From: Glandiceps talaboti
Lineage: Eukaryota; Hemichordata; Enteropneusta; Spengelidae
DNA: 61,000 bases
Assembly (NCBI RefSeq): GCF_964340395.1
Contig: NC_135564.1
Location: 18,083,431-18,144,430 of the forward strand
Reading direction: 5' to 3'
Shown: positions 39,784 through 52,717 of the stretch, piece by piece
How the letters are laid out: every line of letters begins with the position of its first letter
Position numbering within the stretch: position 1 is the first letter of the stretch
Notes under the pieces: generated by a model
The model's input: the letters and a program-made list of their open reading frames with translations, nothing else
What the model was told of the DNA's origin: nothing
Databases searched by the model: none
Translations under genes and position numbers: made by a program

Positions 39784-39909
39784 GTGTTGTTTATATTTGT
39801 AATGAGTGGTCGTGGGAAGCCTGTTTCTTATCTAACTAAATCGGTCTTGGGGAACATAAAATGTGTATGATACGCAAAGTCGTTCGGCGATCCCTCGATG
39901 ATCAGCTGA
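39784..39909 (+). repeat. Interspersed repeat, partner of 21277-21401
   Basis: Inverted copy of the segment at 21277-21401, just outside the right end of the Gypsy element. The adjoining 90-codon open frame (39861-40133) has no family signal and spans two repeats, so it is not called a gene. Confidence 0.7.
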
Positions 39910-40047
39910 GTAAAGTAAGTACAGTGAGTGTATATGGCAAACAACGAAATAAACCGGAGAATTGTATATTCGCAGCAACACTACAAACCAGACGATTGTT
40001 CTGCCTGACGCAAGTCCGAACAGGTAGGACGATAATTGTTGGTAGAA

Positions 40048-40340
40048 ATTACAACAATAACATACGTCATATCAATTATCATGGGTATTCTAATATACGT
40101 ATGCAACAGCCATTGAGTTGTTTTGAACGATAAGGAAGCAAGACGTAAAAAAGAGAACTTAAATGCTATGGAAAATATTATTTTCAATGTCGTCGTTTTC
40201 CTTTTCAATAATAAATAATCGCCAACAAACTAAATGGATACATCACATTTAGACAATGCCGTTTCAAATTTATCAAAGAATGAACTCTGACAAGAATAAT
40301 AAGCGTATGCATTGAAAGGTAAAACGTAAAAAACCGATAA
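40048..40340 (+). repeat. About 290-bp interspersed repeat, copy A
   Basis: Nearly identical to 44244-44527, sharing CAACAATAACATACGTCATA, TAATATACGTATGCAACAGC and GCATTGAAAGGTAAAAC. Differences include an ATTATC insertion here and an extra ACTGC in the other copy. Function is not identifiable. Confidence 0.85.
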
Positions 40341-40544
40341 AAGTATATTGTTATACAGTGAAAAAAAGGTATTTTCAGTTTCATCATTTAGAAGTTGTAA
40401 TAATTTCTGAGTGCCAACAAACTGGATGCATATGAAAGAATGGCCTTTCAAAATGCAACCAATAAATCTAATGGGCGTTGACACAGAAACGGATAGAATC
40501 ATACCTAAAATACACAGACACACATACATTGTACTGGTATATAC

Positions 40545-40593
40545 ACACACAGACAGACTAGACAGACAGACAGACAGACAGGCAGGCAGACAA

Positions 40594-40652
<59 letters not shown>
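40545..40652. repeat. (CAGA)n-(CA)n microsatellite
   Basis: CAGA/GGCA units followed by about 28 CA dinucleotides. Open frames across it are repeat artefacts. Confidence 0.95.
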
Positions 40653-41246
40653 GGTCATGTACATCAACTTACGCCGTGGCCAACATGGTTTTATGTTCAA
40701 ATTTAGATTTCAGATTAACTTCCGCGTTTTTAGGAGCTTACTGTTGAGCGTAGTATCATGCAGGTGGGGCACGATACCTACCACGTGATATGGTTTGACC
40801 CCTAGAACAATAGAGCGTGACCCCGCTGCACTACAACTTAGTACAAGCGAGTATTTCCCGTTTTTCAATGAATTTTGAGTGTATATGTAAATAATTTCTC
40901 AAGATAAATTCCACATTTGTTGTAAAGCTATAAAGCATCATCCCAAACTGCTTAAATAATATCAAAAACGTCCAGTTGTGAAATTATTTATGTTCGAATG
41001 CAGGAGACAGGTCAAACTACTTAGTCAGAGCTTTCGACGAACGCTATTTTCCGATGGTTTTTTCACAGAAGAACACCATGTATTCAATGAAAAAAATCAA
41101 CATTTATACATTTTGATTCATGATATTTACGTTATATCTTGCCACCACTAAATGCTCCACGAATAATGACTATACGGCAGCGTCAAAGACTAGTCGAAAC
41201 TGTCTTAATTTCAAGATGGCGACGCACGCCTCGTCATATTCCTATA
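40653..41246. other. Intergenic stretch, no gene seen
   Basis: No supported gene. An AAGATGGCGAC box at about 41213 resembles a YY1 site, but no gene start is recognisable beside it. Confidence 0.45.
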
Positions 41247-42448
41247 AGGGGTGGACCATTTGATATCCTGGGGGGGGGGGCTTGGAAGATTTCGGGGGGA
41301 AAAAGATGCCAAGTGGAAAAAAAATCCGGATATGAGTGGGTGATGGAAAAAAAAAGATGGACCACTGCTTCTAGAAAAAAAAATATCTTGATAGGGAAAT
41401 GATGCACAGGTTTGAGTATACTGTTCAACCTGCTCGTACCTCTCCAACCAGGACACTTGTCAAATCATGACAAACAGTTTCAAACACGTCAGGGACCAGT
41501 CAGTTTCGTTAGCCTGTGGTACATATATATATTTGTTCTTGTCTCTGTTTCTTTCATGAATGGTTTAAATATTACTTCATGTAAGGGTTCAAACATAACT
41601 ATACATACAATTATACATATAACACATGTGTCACCTAGCTACCACACTAGTTATATGTAATTTTTTGGCTGTTTCACAATCAGTGCTTCACTTATCTTGC
41701 ACTTTGGGGCAAAAGTGAACTTGACTGTTTTGTAACAGTAATCTTCATACTATTACTATCACTATTGGATAGTTTATAAAAGAACTTAATTATTGTCTGA
41801 AAGTGTCTGTGAATGGCCTAAACATTGCCTTTAGAAGTAAAAATCCTCCAGGGCCCTAGAACCCCCCCCCCCCATTGACACACACACACACAAGAGGTAC
41901 ACATATTCCAGTCTCAAAGCTCTTCCTCTACAGCTTACTGTCAGATGCTATGAAACTTTATTCATGGGGTCAGTGACTTTTTGTTGGCCCAATGGAAAAT
42001 AACACTGACACCCCCCATCCCCCCAAGCTGGAGAAACTGACTGGTCTATCTAAATGTCTGAGCTCACCAATCAAGTTTCCGATTTGTATTTTCAGTGTGT
42101 CATCATACCATGGCATAAAAACTGTCAATGATGTTTATTTAATTGAAAATCAAACATGTATGAAATATGTAGTTTTCTAAATAAAATATGTGTGTGATAG
42201 AACAGCATCTTTTTACTCTCCGTATTACCCTGTGTGAAAACCAAACAGAAAATTGTGGCAACAAATGTAGGTGTTCAACGTTGACGTAAAAAAAATCCGG
42301 ATATCTCAAAGAAGCAAAGAAAAAAAAAGTTGCCAGCATAGGCGAAGGAGAAAAAAAAATTCTCAGGCAAGCAGGTGGGGGGGGGGGAAATAATGACTCT
42401 CCACCAATGTTCCAAGCCCCCCCCCAGGATATCGAATGGTCTACCCCT
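41247..42448. mobile_element. 1.2-kb TIR element with G/C-run termini
   Basis: Left end AGGGGTGGACCATTTGATAT then CCTGG and a G run. Right end, complemented, AGGGGTAGACCATTCGATAT then CC and a G run, followed by CTTGGAA in both. Inside the ends, AAAAAAATCCGGATAT recurs at both sides. The interior has no transposase. I found no convincing TSD. A non-autonomous DNA transposon. Confidence 0.8.
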
Positions 42449-43468
42449 AATGTAACGTTGTACTAGTAATAGTACCATACACTTTCGAACAAACCACTTT
42501 GCCAGAAATGCTGTTATAAATACAAAAAAAACACCGTAAATCTCACATTTTTATTTTATTTTATATAATTCATTTTTTCGTGTCATTGTCGTATAACTAG
42601 GGCCACCCTGGATACATTATGCAGCGATCACATATAAAACTTCTTACGGGAGTACACCTCACACTCTCTGCAAGAAATGCGTCGAAGGCACAACCAGTTT
42701 CATTTCACTGGGAACAGCACGTATCTGAAACAATACACATGTAAAAATGTTAAACAACTACATAGTTTACTTGTCGACACGAGTGAAACTTCATTTTTCA
42801 GTAAGTACGGCAAGACAGAGAACGCAGAAAGAACGTAAACTTATGGGCGTTAGACCGGGTGCGGTACGTTATGCCAGGCGTAGTGCATTGATCACCGGCA
42901 ACTAGCGTACTAGACGTAGACGTCGATTGCTGGACGTTGAATGTCACAACTATCACAGTCATTAATTATCAATGGACATGTAGGTATCCAACAAATGCTG
43001 CCTTGAAGTTGATTCTAGAAAATGGAATATCCATGTGCTTTTTTCATTTTGGTAAAAACGCGACCGCGACCGCGACCTACCGTACCGAACTACAAATACA
43101 ATGAACTGCAGGCCGACATGTACACGTACGGTACGGTATACACGGTCACGTCGCTGAATACTTTTCGATCTGATTTGGTACCAGTACACATAATAAATTA
43201 CGATGGCAAAAATAAAGGAAAGACGAATTTAAAACGTATGAAACGTGACAATGTACGTACCTTGTCAATCTGTTGTCAACAGCGAATTTGTATCCAGCAG
43301 TACACAGTGCTAGGGGTAGGCAGGAAGTGCACTCGACAGTGTATCAATACTGAATGAGCTTCATTGCGCTGACGCGATAGCGTATCACGTGACTGGCATC
43401 GTCCCCCCCCCCTGGTATCATGCACCTCTCCAATAACTGCAATGCGGTTGTTTACACGTCAGCCTTAC
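42449..43468. other. Intergenic stretch, no gene seen
   Basis: Contains a (GCGACC)-like purine/pyrimidine patch near 43060 and a 111-codon frame (43022-43357) without family signal. Nothing supportable. Confidence 0.45.
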
Positions 43469-43708
43469 TTATATTTCGAACACATAAGTTCGATATAACA
43501 ATGTGTAGTCCTTTATTCAGTCATAAAATCAGCTGAAAAACACAAAGCTATCAACTATAAGAATAAGGACAACGCTACTTCGTCATACTGTCTTGCGCAT
43601 GCTCACATCAGTTCTTTATTCAGCTCGCCATTTTGAAGACTCAAAAATTTCACCTAGCTGAATTATCGGAGACATCTAACAGTTTGCACCAATTTTTCAG
43701 TTGCATCG

Positions 43709-44244
43709 ATGTCAGAATCTGGAAGAGAAAATAATAACCGACCCGAGGGTCGTGAAAATACCCCGTCCTCGGACGGAGATGGTATGGAAAATACGTGTAA
43801 GTTTTCCAATGCTACAGCGTCGAGTGTAGCTGGATTCAAAATACCAAAAGTGTCACGCACAAAAGGGCATCGAAATCTCCAAAAAGTTCAAGGCCCAAGA
43901 AACGTACACGTCGATCACCTAGTTCATCGAGTGCGAGTTCTAGCAGCAGCAGCAGTAGTAGTAGTTCCAGTGATAGCACTGATAGTAACTCAGAATCGTC
44001 AGATAACGATGACAGCAATAATTCTGATAACGATGATGGTGACTTTGACCCCAAGAAACTTGGTAAAGAGGTTACTGTGCCAAGTCACATCACTAAATAT
44101 GCAGCTCGATATGCACGTAAGGGCTTGTCAAAATCTGATAGGAAAATCAGATTTTGACAGGAATCACCTGTGCCTAAGTCAAGTGAACTCAAACCTAAGA
44201 CGGTAGATTCGTTCGTGCGTAAACTGCTCAAACAAAATGCATAC
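43709..44244 (+). pseudogene. DIRS gag, 5' part (copy A)
   Basis: Starts MSESGRENNNRPEG. A frameshift near 43850-43870 moves the reading into a Ser-rich then Asp/Asn-rich stretch, followed by a segment containing GKEVTVPSHITKYAARYARK. An in-frame TGA follows at about 44155. The sequence stops matching gag at 44244, where the insertion begins. Confidence 0.8.
43981..44244 (+). repeat. 264-bp gag duplication, left copy
   Basis: Matches 46516-46779 with about eight substitutions seen by eye (around 3%). Both copies share the in-frame TGA. Together they bracket the 2.27-kb insertion. Confidence 0.9.
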
Positions 44245-44527
44245 AACAATAACATACGTCATATCATGGGTATTCTAATATACGTATGCAACAGCCATTG
44301 AGTTGTTTTGAACGATAAGGAAGCAAGACGTAAAAAAGAGAACTTAAATGCTATGGAAAATATTATTTTCAGTGTCGTCGTTTTCCTTTTCAATAATAAA
44401 TAATCGCCAACAAACTAAATGGATACATCACATTTAGACAACTGCATTGCCGTTTCAAATTTATCAAAGAATGAACTCTGACAAGAATAATAAGCGTATG
44501 CATTGAAAGGTAAAACCTAAAAAACGG
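44244..44527 (+). repeat. About 285-bp interspersed repeat, copy B
   Basis: Partner of 40048-40340. Here it abuts the zinc-knuckle end of the Gmr1-like fragment, so it may be a leader or unrelated filler. Confidence 0.85.
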
Positions 44528-44548
44528 TGTTATCGGTGTGGGAAAGTC

Positions 44549-44557
44549 GGTCATATC
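44549..44557. repeat. Target-site duplication, left, of the microsatellite palindrome
   Basis: GGTCATATC, repeated exactly at 45513-45521. Confidence 0.9.
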
Positions 44558-44609
44558 ACAGGGTGCTCAGGCTCAGTTAGTTTTGTTTACAAATACATAC
44601 ATACATACA

Positions 44610-44643
<34 letters not shown>

Positions 44644-44649
44644 CATACA

Positions 44650-44681
<32 letters not shown>

Positions 44682-44707
44682 CATACATACATACATACAT
44701 ACATACA

Positions 44708-44741
<34 letters not shown>

Positions 44742-44783
44742 CATACATACATACATATATACATACATACATACATACATACA

Positions 44784-44817
<34 letters not shown>

Positions 44818-45512
44818 CATACATACATACATACATACACACACACATACATACATACATACATACATACATACATACATACATACATACACATACATAC
44901 ATACATACATACATACATACATACATACATACATACATACATACATACATACAAACAAGTAAACAAAAAAATAAAAAAATAAACAAGTAAATAAATAAAT
45001 AAATAAACAAACAAACAAACAAACACAAACAAACAAACAAACAAACTACCCGACACATGAGTAGATACATACATGAATAAACGACAACAAACCAACGAAC
45101 AAACACTGCCCCCCCTTCCGAAATGGTCACAAATGCAAATAACCCATTATTGGGTTATTGGGTTATTTGCATTTGTGACCATTTCGGAAGGGGGGGGGGG
45201 CAGTGTTTGTTTGTTCGTTGGTTTGTTGTCGTTTATTCATGTATGTATCTACTCATGTTTCGGGTAGTTTGTTTGTTTGTTTGTTTGTTTGTTTGTTTGT
45301 TTGTTTGTTTGTTTGTTTGTGTTTGTTTGTTTGTTTGTTTGTTTGTTTGTTTGTTTGTTTGTTTGTTTATTTGTTTACTTGTTTATTTTTTTGTTTTTTT
45401 GGTTTACTTGTTTGTTTGTTTGTATGTATGTATGTATGTATGTATGTATGTATGTATGTATGTATGTATGTATGTATTTGTAAACAAAACTAACTGAGCC
45501 TGAGCACCCTGT
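44558..45512. mobile_element. 955-bp foldback palindrome made mostly of microsatellites, 9-bp TSD
   Basis: Outer 40 bp at each end are complementary (ACAGGGTGCTCAGGCTCAGT and onward). Inward come a long (ACAT)n, a short (AAAC)n, a unique block containing ACACATGAGTAGATACATAC, and a near-perfect hairpin around 45150 (arms AAATGCAAATAACCCA). The right arm mirrors these as (GTTT)n and (ATGT)n but with a much shorter tetranucleotide run. The long open frames on both strands are products of the repeats. A 9-bp TSD and terminal palindromy suggest transposition of a foldback-type element. No transposase is encoded. Confidence 0.88.
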
Positions 45513-46515
45513 GGTCATATCAAGGCGAATTGTAGGCAAAATATGATAGGTACGGAAAAGTCGGGTCAAAGGTCAGTCTTAGATAAACAGTCGAATGTCA
45601 AAGTTGGTAAAGTAGGCTTCTGTGCTCAGGTTACCCATGTAAAGTGTGGGGAGATAACTGTTTCTGTTTGCAGGGTCGTGACACTGTTGAATTAAAATGT
45701 GGTCATGAATTGCCAGTTATGAGTATGACGGCAATGTCTAGGCAAATAGAACAGGATATGCCAGTAGTTTTTGGTCTGGTAAAAGGTCAGAAATCTAAAG
45801 TCTTGCGAGACAGTGGCTGTAATGCAGTAGTAGTAGTTAGAAAGGGACTAGTTGACAATAGTCAGATGACAGGCGAGGTGCGTACATTTATCATGATGGA
45901 TAGGACATGTAGAAGGGCGCCAGTTGCCAAGGTTACAGTGTACACTCCTTTCTACTCGGGAGTAGTAGAAGCTTTGTGTATGGAAACCCCATTATATGAT
46001 CTAATCTTAGGAAACTTTAGTGGAGTTAGACAACCTGATGATCCTGATCCTGCCTGGCATTGCCATGAAGTGAGCAAGCTAAGCCAAGGGGATGGAGAAG
46101 TGAGTATTTCTCCTAGTGGTGAGGTTGTTGATTGTAAGGTCAGTGGTGAAACAAAGGGGGAGGCTAGTCCAAAAACTGTGATACAAGCCGTTCAAACTAG
46201 AGCGCAGGTAGCTGCAGAAAACAGGCCAGTTCGTAAGTTAGTTGTCCCTGATATTGGAACAGAAACTGAGCCAGTGACTGCACAAGGGTTGCAGTTGGAG
46301 CAGCAGAAAGACGAAACATTAAAACGAGTACGTGAGTATATTGCTAGTGGTAAAGAGGTTCACTCTGGTCGTCGTAATGTGGCAAAGTTTGTCAGTAGGA
46401 AAGGTTTAATTTATCGGGAATTTCAGTCCCCTAATATAGACCATGGTTGTGTGTTCACTCAGCTAGTTGTACCATTAAAGTTTCGTCAGAATGTGTTAAG
46501 ATTGGCTCACGAGTC

Positions 46516-47103
46516 GATAGTAACTCAGAATCGTCAGATAACGATGACAGCAATAATTCTAATAACGATGATGGTGACTTTGACCCCAAGAAACTTGGTA
46601 AAGAGGTTACCGTGCCAAGTCACATCACTAAATATGCAGCTCGATATGCACGTAAGGGCTTGTCAAAATCTGATAGGAAATTCAGATTTTGACAGGAATC
46701 ACCCGTGCCTAAGTCAAGTGACCTCAAACCCAAGACGGTAGATTCGTTCGTGCATAAACTGCTCAAACAAAATGCATACTTTTGCCTCACCCAAGACAGA
46801 CGTAAAGGGCTAATTGCTAAGGTGGATCCAGCTTGCCTTGATCTCGTTGATGATCTAGATTTGTTTAAGCATAGCGGATCTACATTATTTGGCAAGGAAT
46901 TTAAGAAACAATTATTGAAAGATATCAAACTAAGCAAATCCATCGCCTCATTGGTTGGCAGACCAAGAAGAGATAAAAATTATAAGCCTTTTCGTTACAG
47001 GCCCGGGGGAAACCCGGGCTACCAGAGAAACAACCAGTTCCGCCAAGTACCACATTGGAAACAAAGAGGACAAGGACGGCCCTTCCAAAAGCAGTCAAAA
47101 TAG
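46516..47103 (+). pseudogene. DIRS gag, 3' part (copy B)
   Basis: Begins with the right copy of the 264-bp duplication (46516-46779) and continues past the point where the left copy stops. The frame from about 46705 encodes FVHKLLKQNAYFCLT, an acidic-basic middle and an Arg/Gly/Gln-rich tail, ending TAG at about 47101. A TGA near 46690 interrupts it upstream, in the same place as in the left copy. Confidence 0.8.
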
Positions 47104-48500
47104 TGACTTGCGAAAGGAAGAACACTATCACAGGTACAAACAATCATTGTTCAGTTCAAATTCAAAGACCCCAAATTCTGGTTGGAAATTCAAACACAAG
47201 GTTAAACTTGCTACTGTCTACCCAAAAATGTTTAGGGATCTGTTATTACCAGGAGACTGGATGGGGAAAATAGATCTAAAAGATGCCTATTGTACGGTTC
47301 CAATTTAAACCCAACATCAAAAGTACCTCAGGTTTGTGTGTGGAAGGTCGACACTCTCCTAGAATTTGCTTGCCTTCCATTCGGCCTAGCTACGGCCCTT
47401 CGAATCTTTACAAAGATACTAAAGCCAGTCGTGACTCTCCTATGGTCACTAGGCATAAGGCTCATAATTTACCTAGATGACATTCTGGTCACGAACCTAT
47501 CAAATCAAGGGTTGTTGTTGGATATGAATACAAGGGATTTGCTACAAAAGCTTGGCTTTGTGATAAATGTGGAGAAGTCAATTTTTACCCGACAACAAGA
47601 AATAGAATTTCTTGGATTTGTTGTAAATTCTGTAAGCATGACATTATCCCTCCCAAAGGACAAGATTGTGAGAATTCGAAAAGAATTCGAAAATCTACTA
47701 CAAAAGCAAACAGTGACAATTCGAGACCTCTCTCGCCTTTTAGGAAAACTAACTACCTCGATACAGGCAGTATTCCCTGCCCCTCTTCACTACCGCCATC
47801 TACAGGCAGTGAAGAACAAGGCATTAACAAATACGGGCCATTACGACGCCATAGCGATACTGACACCACAAGCCCGAGAAGAGCTTCAGTGGTGGATAGC
47901 TCACCTCAGAGCCTGGAATGGGAGAGTAGTAATGACTCCCCAACCAGATTTAATAATTGAAACGGATGCCTCAAAACATGGTGGGGGGGGGGGGGTTGTC
48001 TGTCAGGGGATTCGGACAGGGGGTCTGTGGTCGATGTCAGAACGGATGATGCACATAAATTGTCTAGAACTGCTAGCAGGTGCATTTGCAGTCCAATCAT
48101 ATGTAGGAACAAAAACCTGATTACATATCAGACTAAAGATGGACAATCAAACAGCAGTAGCATATGTAAACAAACTTGGGGGGACAAGGTCAATAGTTCT
48201 GTCATCCCTTGCTTTGAGTCTGTGGAATTGGGCTCTGAAAAGAGACATTCACCTGATTGCAGAACATTTACCATGAATACAGAACCACATAGCAGATTGG
48301 GAATCTCGCCACAGCCCGGTTTCAAGTGATTGGAAATTGAAACAGTCAATTTTCAAAGACTTGATGAAAACAAGAGGTCCATGCAAAATCGACCTGTTTT
48401 CCTCCAGGCAGAGCATAGCATTGGATGCATTCCAACACCCCTGGGGTGTCAGTCACAATTATGCCTTTCCTCCATTTTGCCTAATATGAAGATGCCTAGC
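46955..48500 (+). pseudogene. DIRS reverse transcriptase/RNase H, frameshifted
   Basis: RT signatures are spread over two frames. The first ends with GDWMGKIDLKDAY at about 47280, then a TAA. The second (47290-48120) has the LPFGLATA box and the YLDDILV catalytic box (about 47470-47490), then the thumb-like region. RNase H follows with ETDASKHGGGG (about 47960) and CLELLAGAFAV, and continues after another break with DNQTAVAYVN at about 48140. Several stops occur further on. This order is typical of DIRS Pol. Inactive. Confidence 0.85.
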
Positions 48501-48589
48501 AAAAGTGAGGAGGGAAAAAGCAGATCTAATTCTGATCAATCCTGTGTAGCCATCCCAGCCCTGGTATCCCATAATTCTGGAAATGGCAG

Positions 48590-49675
48590 TGGCCTTGCCA
48601 GTTCTCCTACCACAGTTACAAGATCTGCTCCTCTCTCCCCAGGGCCAAATTCCCCCATTAGTACTGAACAAGACATTACAGCTAGCCGCATGGCATTATC
48701 AGGGAGTCAATGCAAACAAAGGGACTTTCAGAAAATGCTACCAAACTCTTCCTTGCAGCATGGAGGGAAGGAACTAATGCAAATTATAACTTGGCCTGGA
48801 AGAAGTGGTATAGCTGGTGCGATACTCGGAAAATTGATCCACTTCATGCCACTGTGGCAGATATAACAGAATTCTTAAGTGATAAATACAGTGAAGGTTT
48901 CCAAAATCATACAATAAATATTTATCGTTCAACATTGTCAAGTGTTCACCCTCCAATAGATGGGTTCCCAATTGGCCAACACCCACAGGTAGTTCGACTG
49001 ATGAGAGGTATTCTAAACTCAAGGCCAGCTTTACCGAGATACCAACAAACTTGGGATGTTGCAAAAGTGATCAAATTTATCCAAAAATGGCCAATTAATT
49101 CAAAACTTTCCTTTAAACAGCTTTCCCTAAAAATGGTCATGTTACTAGCTTTATCAGCTCCAAAACGTTGCTCAGAATTAGCTAAGTTGGATATAAGGTG
49201 AATGCGTTCCCTACCAGAAGGAATTGAGTTTACATTGATAGGATTTGTTAAGACTCAAAGAAACTCAAGCAAAAAGAAAGTTCTATTTGCTAAATTCAAT
49301 GGTACAAACAAATTATGTGTAGTTCATACATTGGATACTTACCTCAAAAGTACCAAACAATTTCGACCACAAATTGACGAAAATACTTCAAATCCCTTGC
49401 TGATTTCTTATCGACGCCCTCATTCACCCATTCTGCCTTGTTCAATTGCACGATGGTTGAAAATGCTCATGTCGCAAGCAGGTATTGATACAACAATTTT
49501 CAAGGCACATTCGACAAGATCAGCTTCTAGTACAAAAGCAGCAATGATGGGAATTTCACTTAGTGAAGTCTTGAGGATGGCAGATTGGTCACGCAAGACA
49601 ACTTTCACTAAATTTTATTATAAACCAGAATATAGCAAAGCCTATACACAGGCAGTTTTGACTGTTAACAATTAA
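48590..49675 (+). pseudogene. DIRS tyrosine recombinase, one in-frame TGA
   Basis: A long frame runs 48710-49675 with a single TGA at 49199-49201. Its N-terminal SAM-like half is TKLFLAAWREGTNANYNLAW. A catalytic Arg lies in APKRCSELAKLD just before the stop. HSTR, the W of MADW and the Tyr in KFYYKPE (about 49610-49625) follow in order, giving the R-H-R-(W)-Y set of tyrosine recombinases. These enzymes insert the circular cDNA without a TSD. Ends in TAA at 49673-49675, 26 bp before the right terminal repeat. Confidence 0.88.
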
Positions 49676-49739
49676 TAGATAAGGACTGTGGGGCTTTAAA
49701 CATACATTGTTATATCGAACTTCTGTGTTCCAAATATAA

Positions 49740-50579
49740 TTAGTAATTTTGCAAGGGCGCGAAGCGCCCGAAGTAAAGTTTGAATTACATAACACCCCTT
49801 TGTCGCATTCACCACTATATTCATTTAAAGTCTCCATTATCACCTTCCGTATGACCGTTTTGTAATTTTGATCACTAAGTAGGCTAGTGTTCAACTTCCA
49901 ATAACCGGGTCCTCTGTCTGACCAATTTCTGCCCGAACTACAAGACGAGTTTCAGCAGAAGTGGTACTTGACAACAGACGTGTTGGTATAAGCCAAATGT
50001 CTAGCCTGCTAGTTAAGCCTAAAGACACTTACCTCCAGGTAAAATGTTTTATCTCGGTTTAGCTGTTGCCAGTCGTCACATACAGGCAGTCATAACAGGC
50101 AGTCAGAGTGCCCACTGTAACCAAATTATAGACACCAAACCCAAGGTGCCAACCAGATACCCTATGTTTAAAACCTATATTTTCACATTTACATTCATTT
50201 GGCGAACTCTAGTCATAGCGAAATCGTTTGTCTTTACTTTCTGATTTGGTAACTACAACTTAAGTAACAGCTACCCGTGTCCCATTATGGCTGCAGATAT
50301 ATGCATTTTTAATCATTATTGTTCTTGATAGCATTTCTTCCTAACCATTGATGTTGGTTTGATTTTAACTGCACAATATATACTAAATGCTAGTTTGCAA
50401 GGTCTCCTCTGAGGCGTGAATGAGATTAGAGTCATAAAATGTATGTGGGCTAATAAAGTAATTACTATTCTATATTTCTTTGTTTATTTAAATTGTCAAT
50501 CTTAGTAATTCCTTCTCCTTTTTTTCCTTCATGAAATTCTAGAATTGACATCCGACGTAGAATTTGGCTGGATATAATC
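49740..50579. other. Intergenic stretch upstream of the HNMT-like gene
   Basis: A GGGCGCGAAGCGCCC palindrome at about 49755 follows the DIRS terminal repeat and could belong to that element's internal complementary region. The rest is AT-rich. A TTCTAG near 50537 could be the acceptor of a 5' UTR exon of the next gene. Confidence 0.45.
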
Positions 50580-52657
<2,078 letters not shown>

Positions 52658-52717
52658 GTTTGCTTCTCACCAGCGCCTCGAGGAAAGAAAGACATCTTGG
52701 AACACGGAATCTACCAG

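Larger units (their letters stand above)
44522..46515 (+). pseudogene. Gmr1/Gypsy-like retroelement fragment: zinc knuckle, protease, integrase finger
   Basis: Pieces in order: a CCHC zinc knuckle split by the foldback element (first part 44528-44557, last Cys just after 45522); after a probable 1-nt frameshift near 45670 an open frame from about 45644; an aspartic-protease-like region with DSGC at about residue 57 of that frame and LILGN near 122; a VQTRAQ linker; and a segment like the region before the integrase zinc finger (LIYREF ... LKFRQNVLRLAHES), cut off at 46515. No reverse transcriptase lies between protease and integrase. That order is known for Gmr1 elements, a deuterostome group with integrase before RT. 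An internal deletion of an ordinary Gypsy element is the alternative. Confidence 0.65.
43469..49739 (+). mobile_element. DIRS-type tyrosine-recombinase retrotransposon, decayed and interrupted
   Basis: Inverted terminal repeats of about 40 bp: left 43469-43509 and right 49701-49739, sharing AAGTTCGATATAACAATGT. Domain order is gag, RT, RNase H and tyrosine recombinase, as in DIRS elements, which integrate through a recombinase instead of an integrase. The gag is interrupted by 44245-46515, flanked by a 264-bp duplication of gag. Several in-frame stops and frameshifts make the copy inactive. No TSD is expected for this class. Confidence 0.9.

Noticed and set aside
39861-40133. 90-codon frame as a gene
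   Set aside because: It spans two different interspersed repeats and has no homology pattern.
44538-45497. Long open frames (up to about 185 codons) on both strands of YIHT/VCMY-type repeats
   Set aside because: They are translations of (ACAT)n and (GTTT)n microsatellite in the foldback palindrome, with no non-repeat protein signal.
46690-49201. Recurrent in-frame TGA codons in the DIRS genes as possible recoding or selenocysteine
   Set aside because: They are mixed with TAG/TAA stops and frameshifts, and no recoding structure is evident. Ordinary decay explains them.
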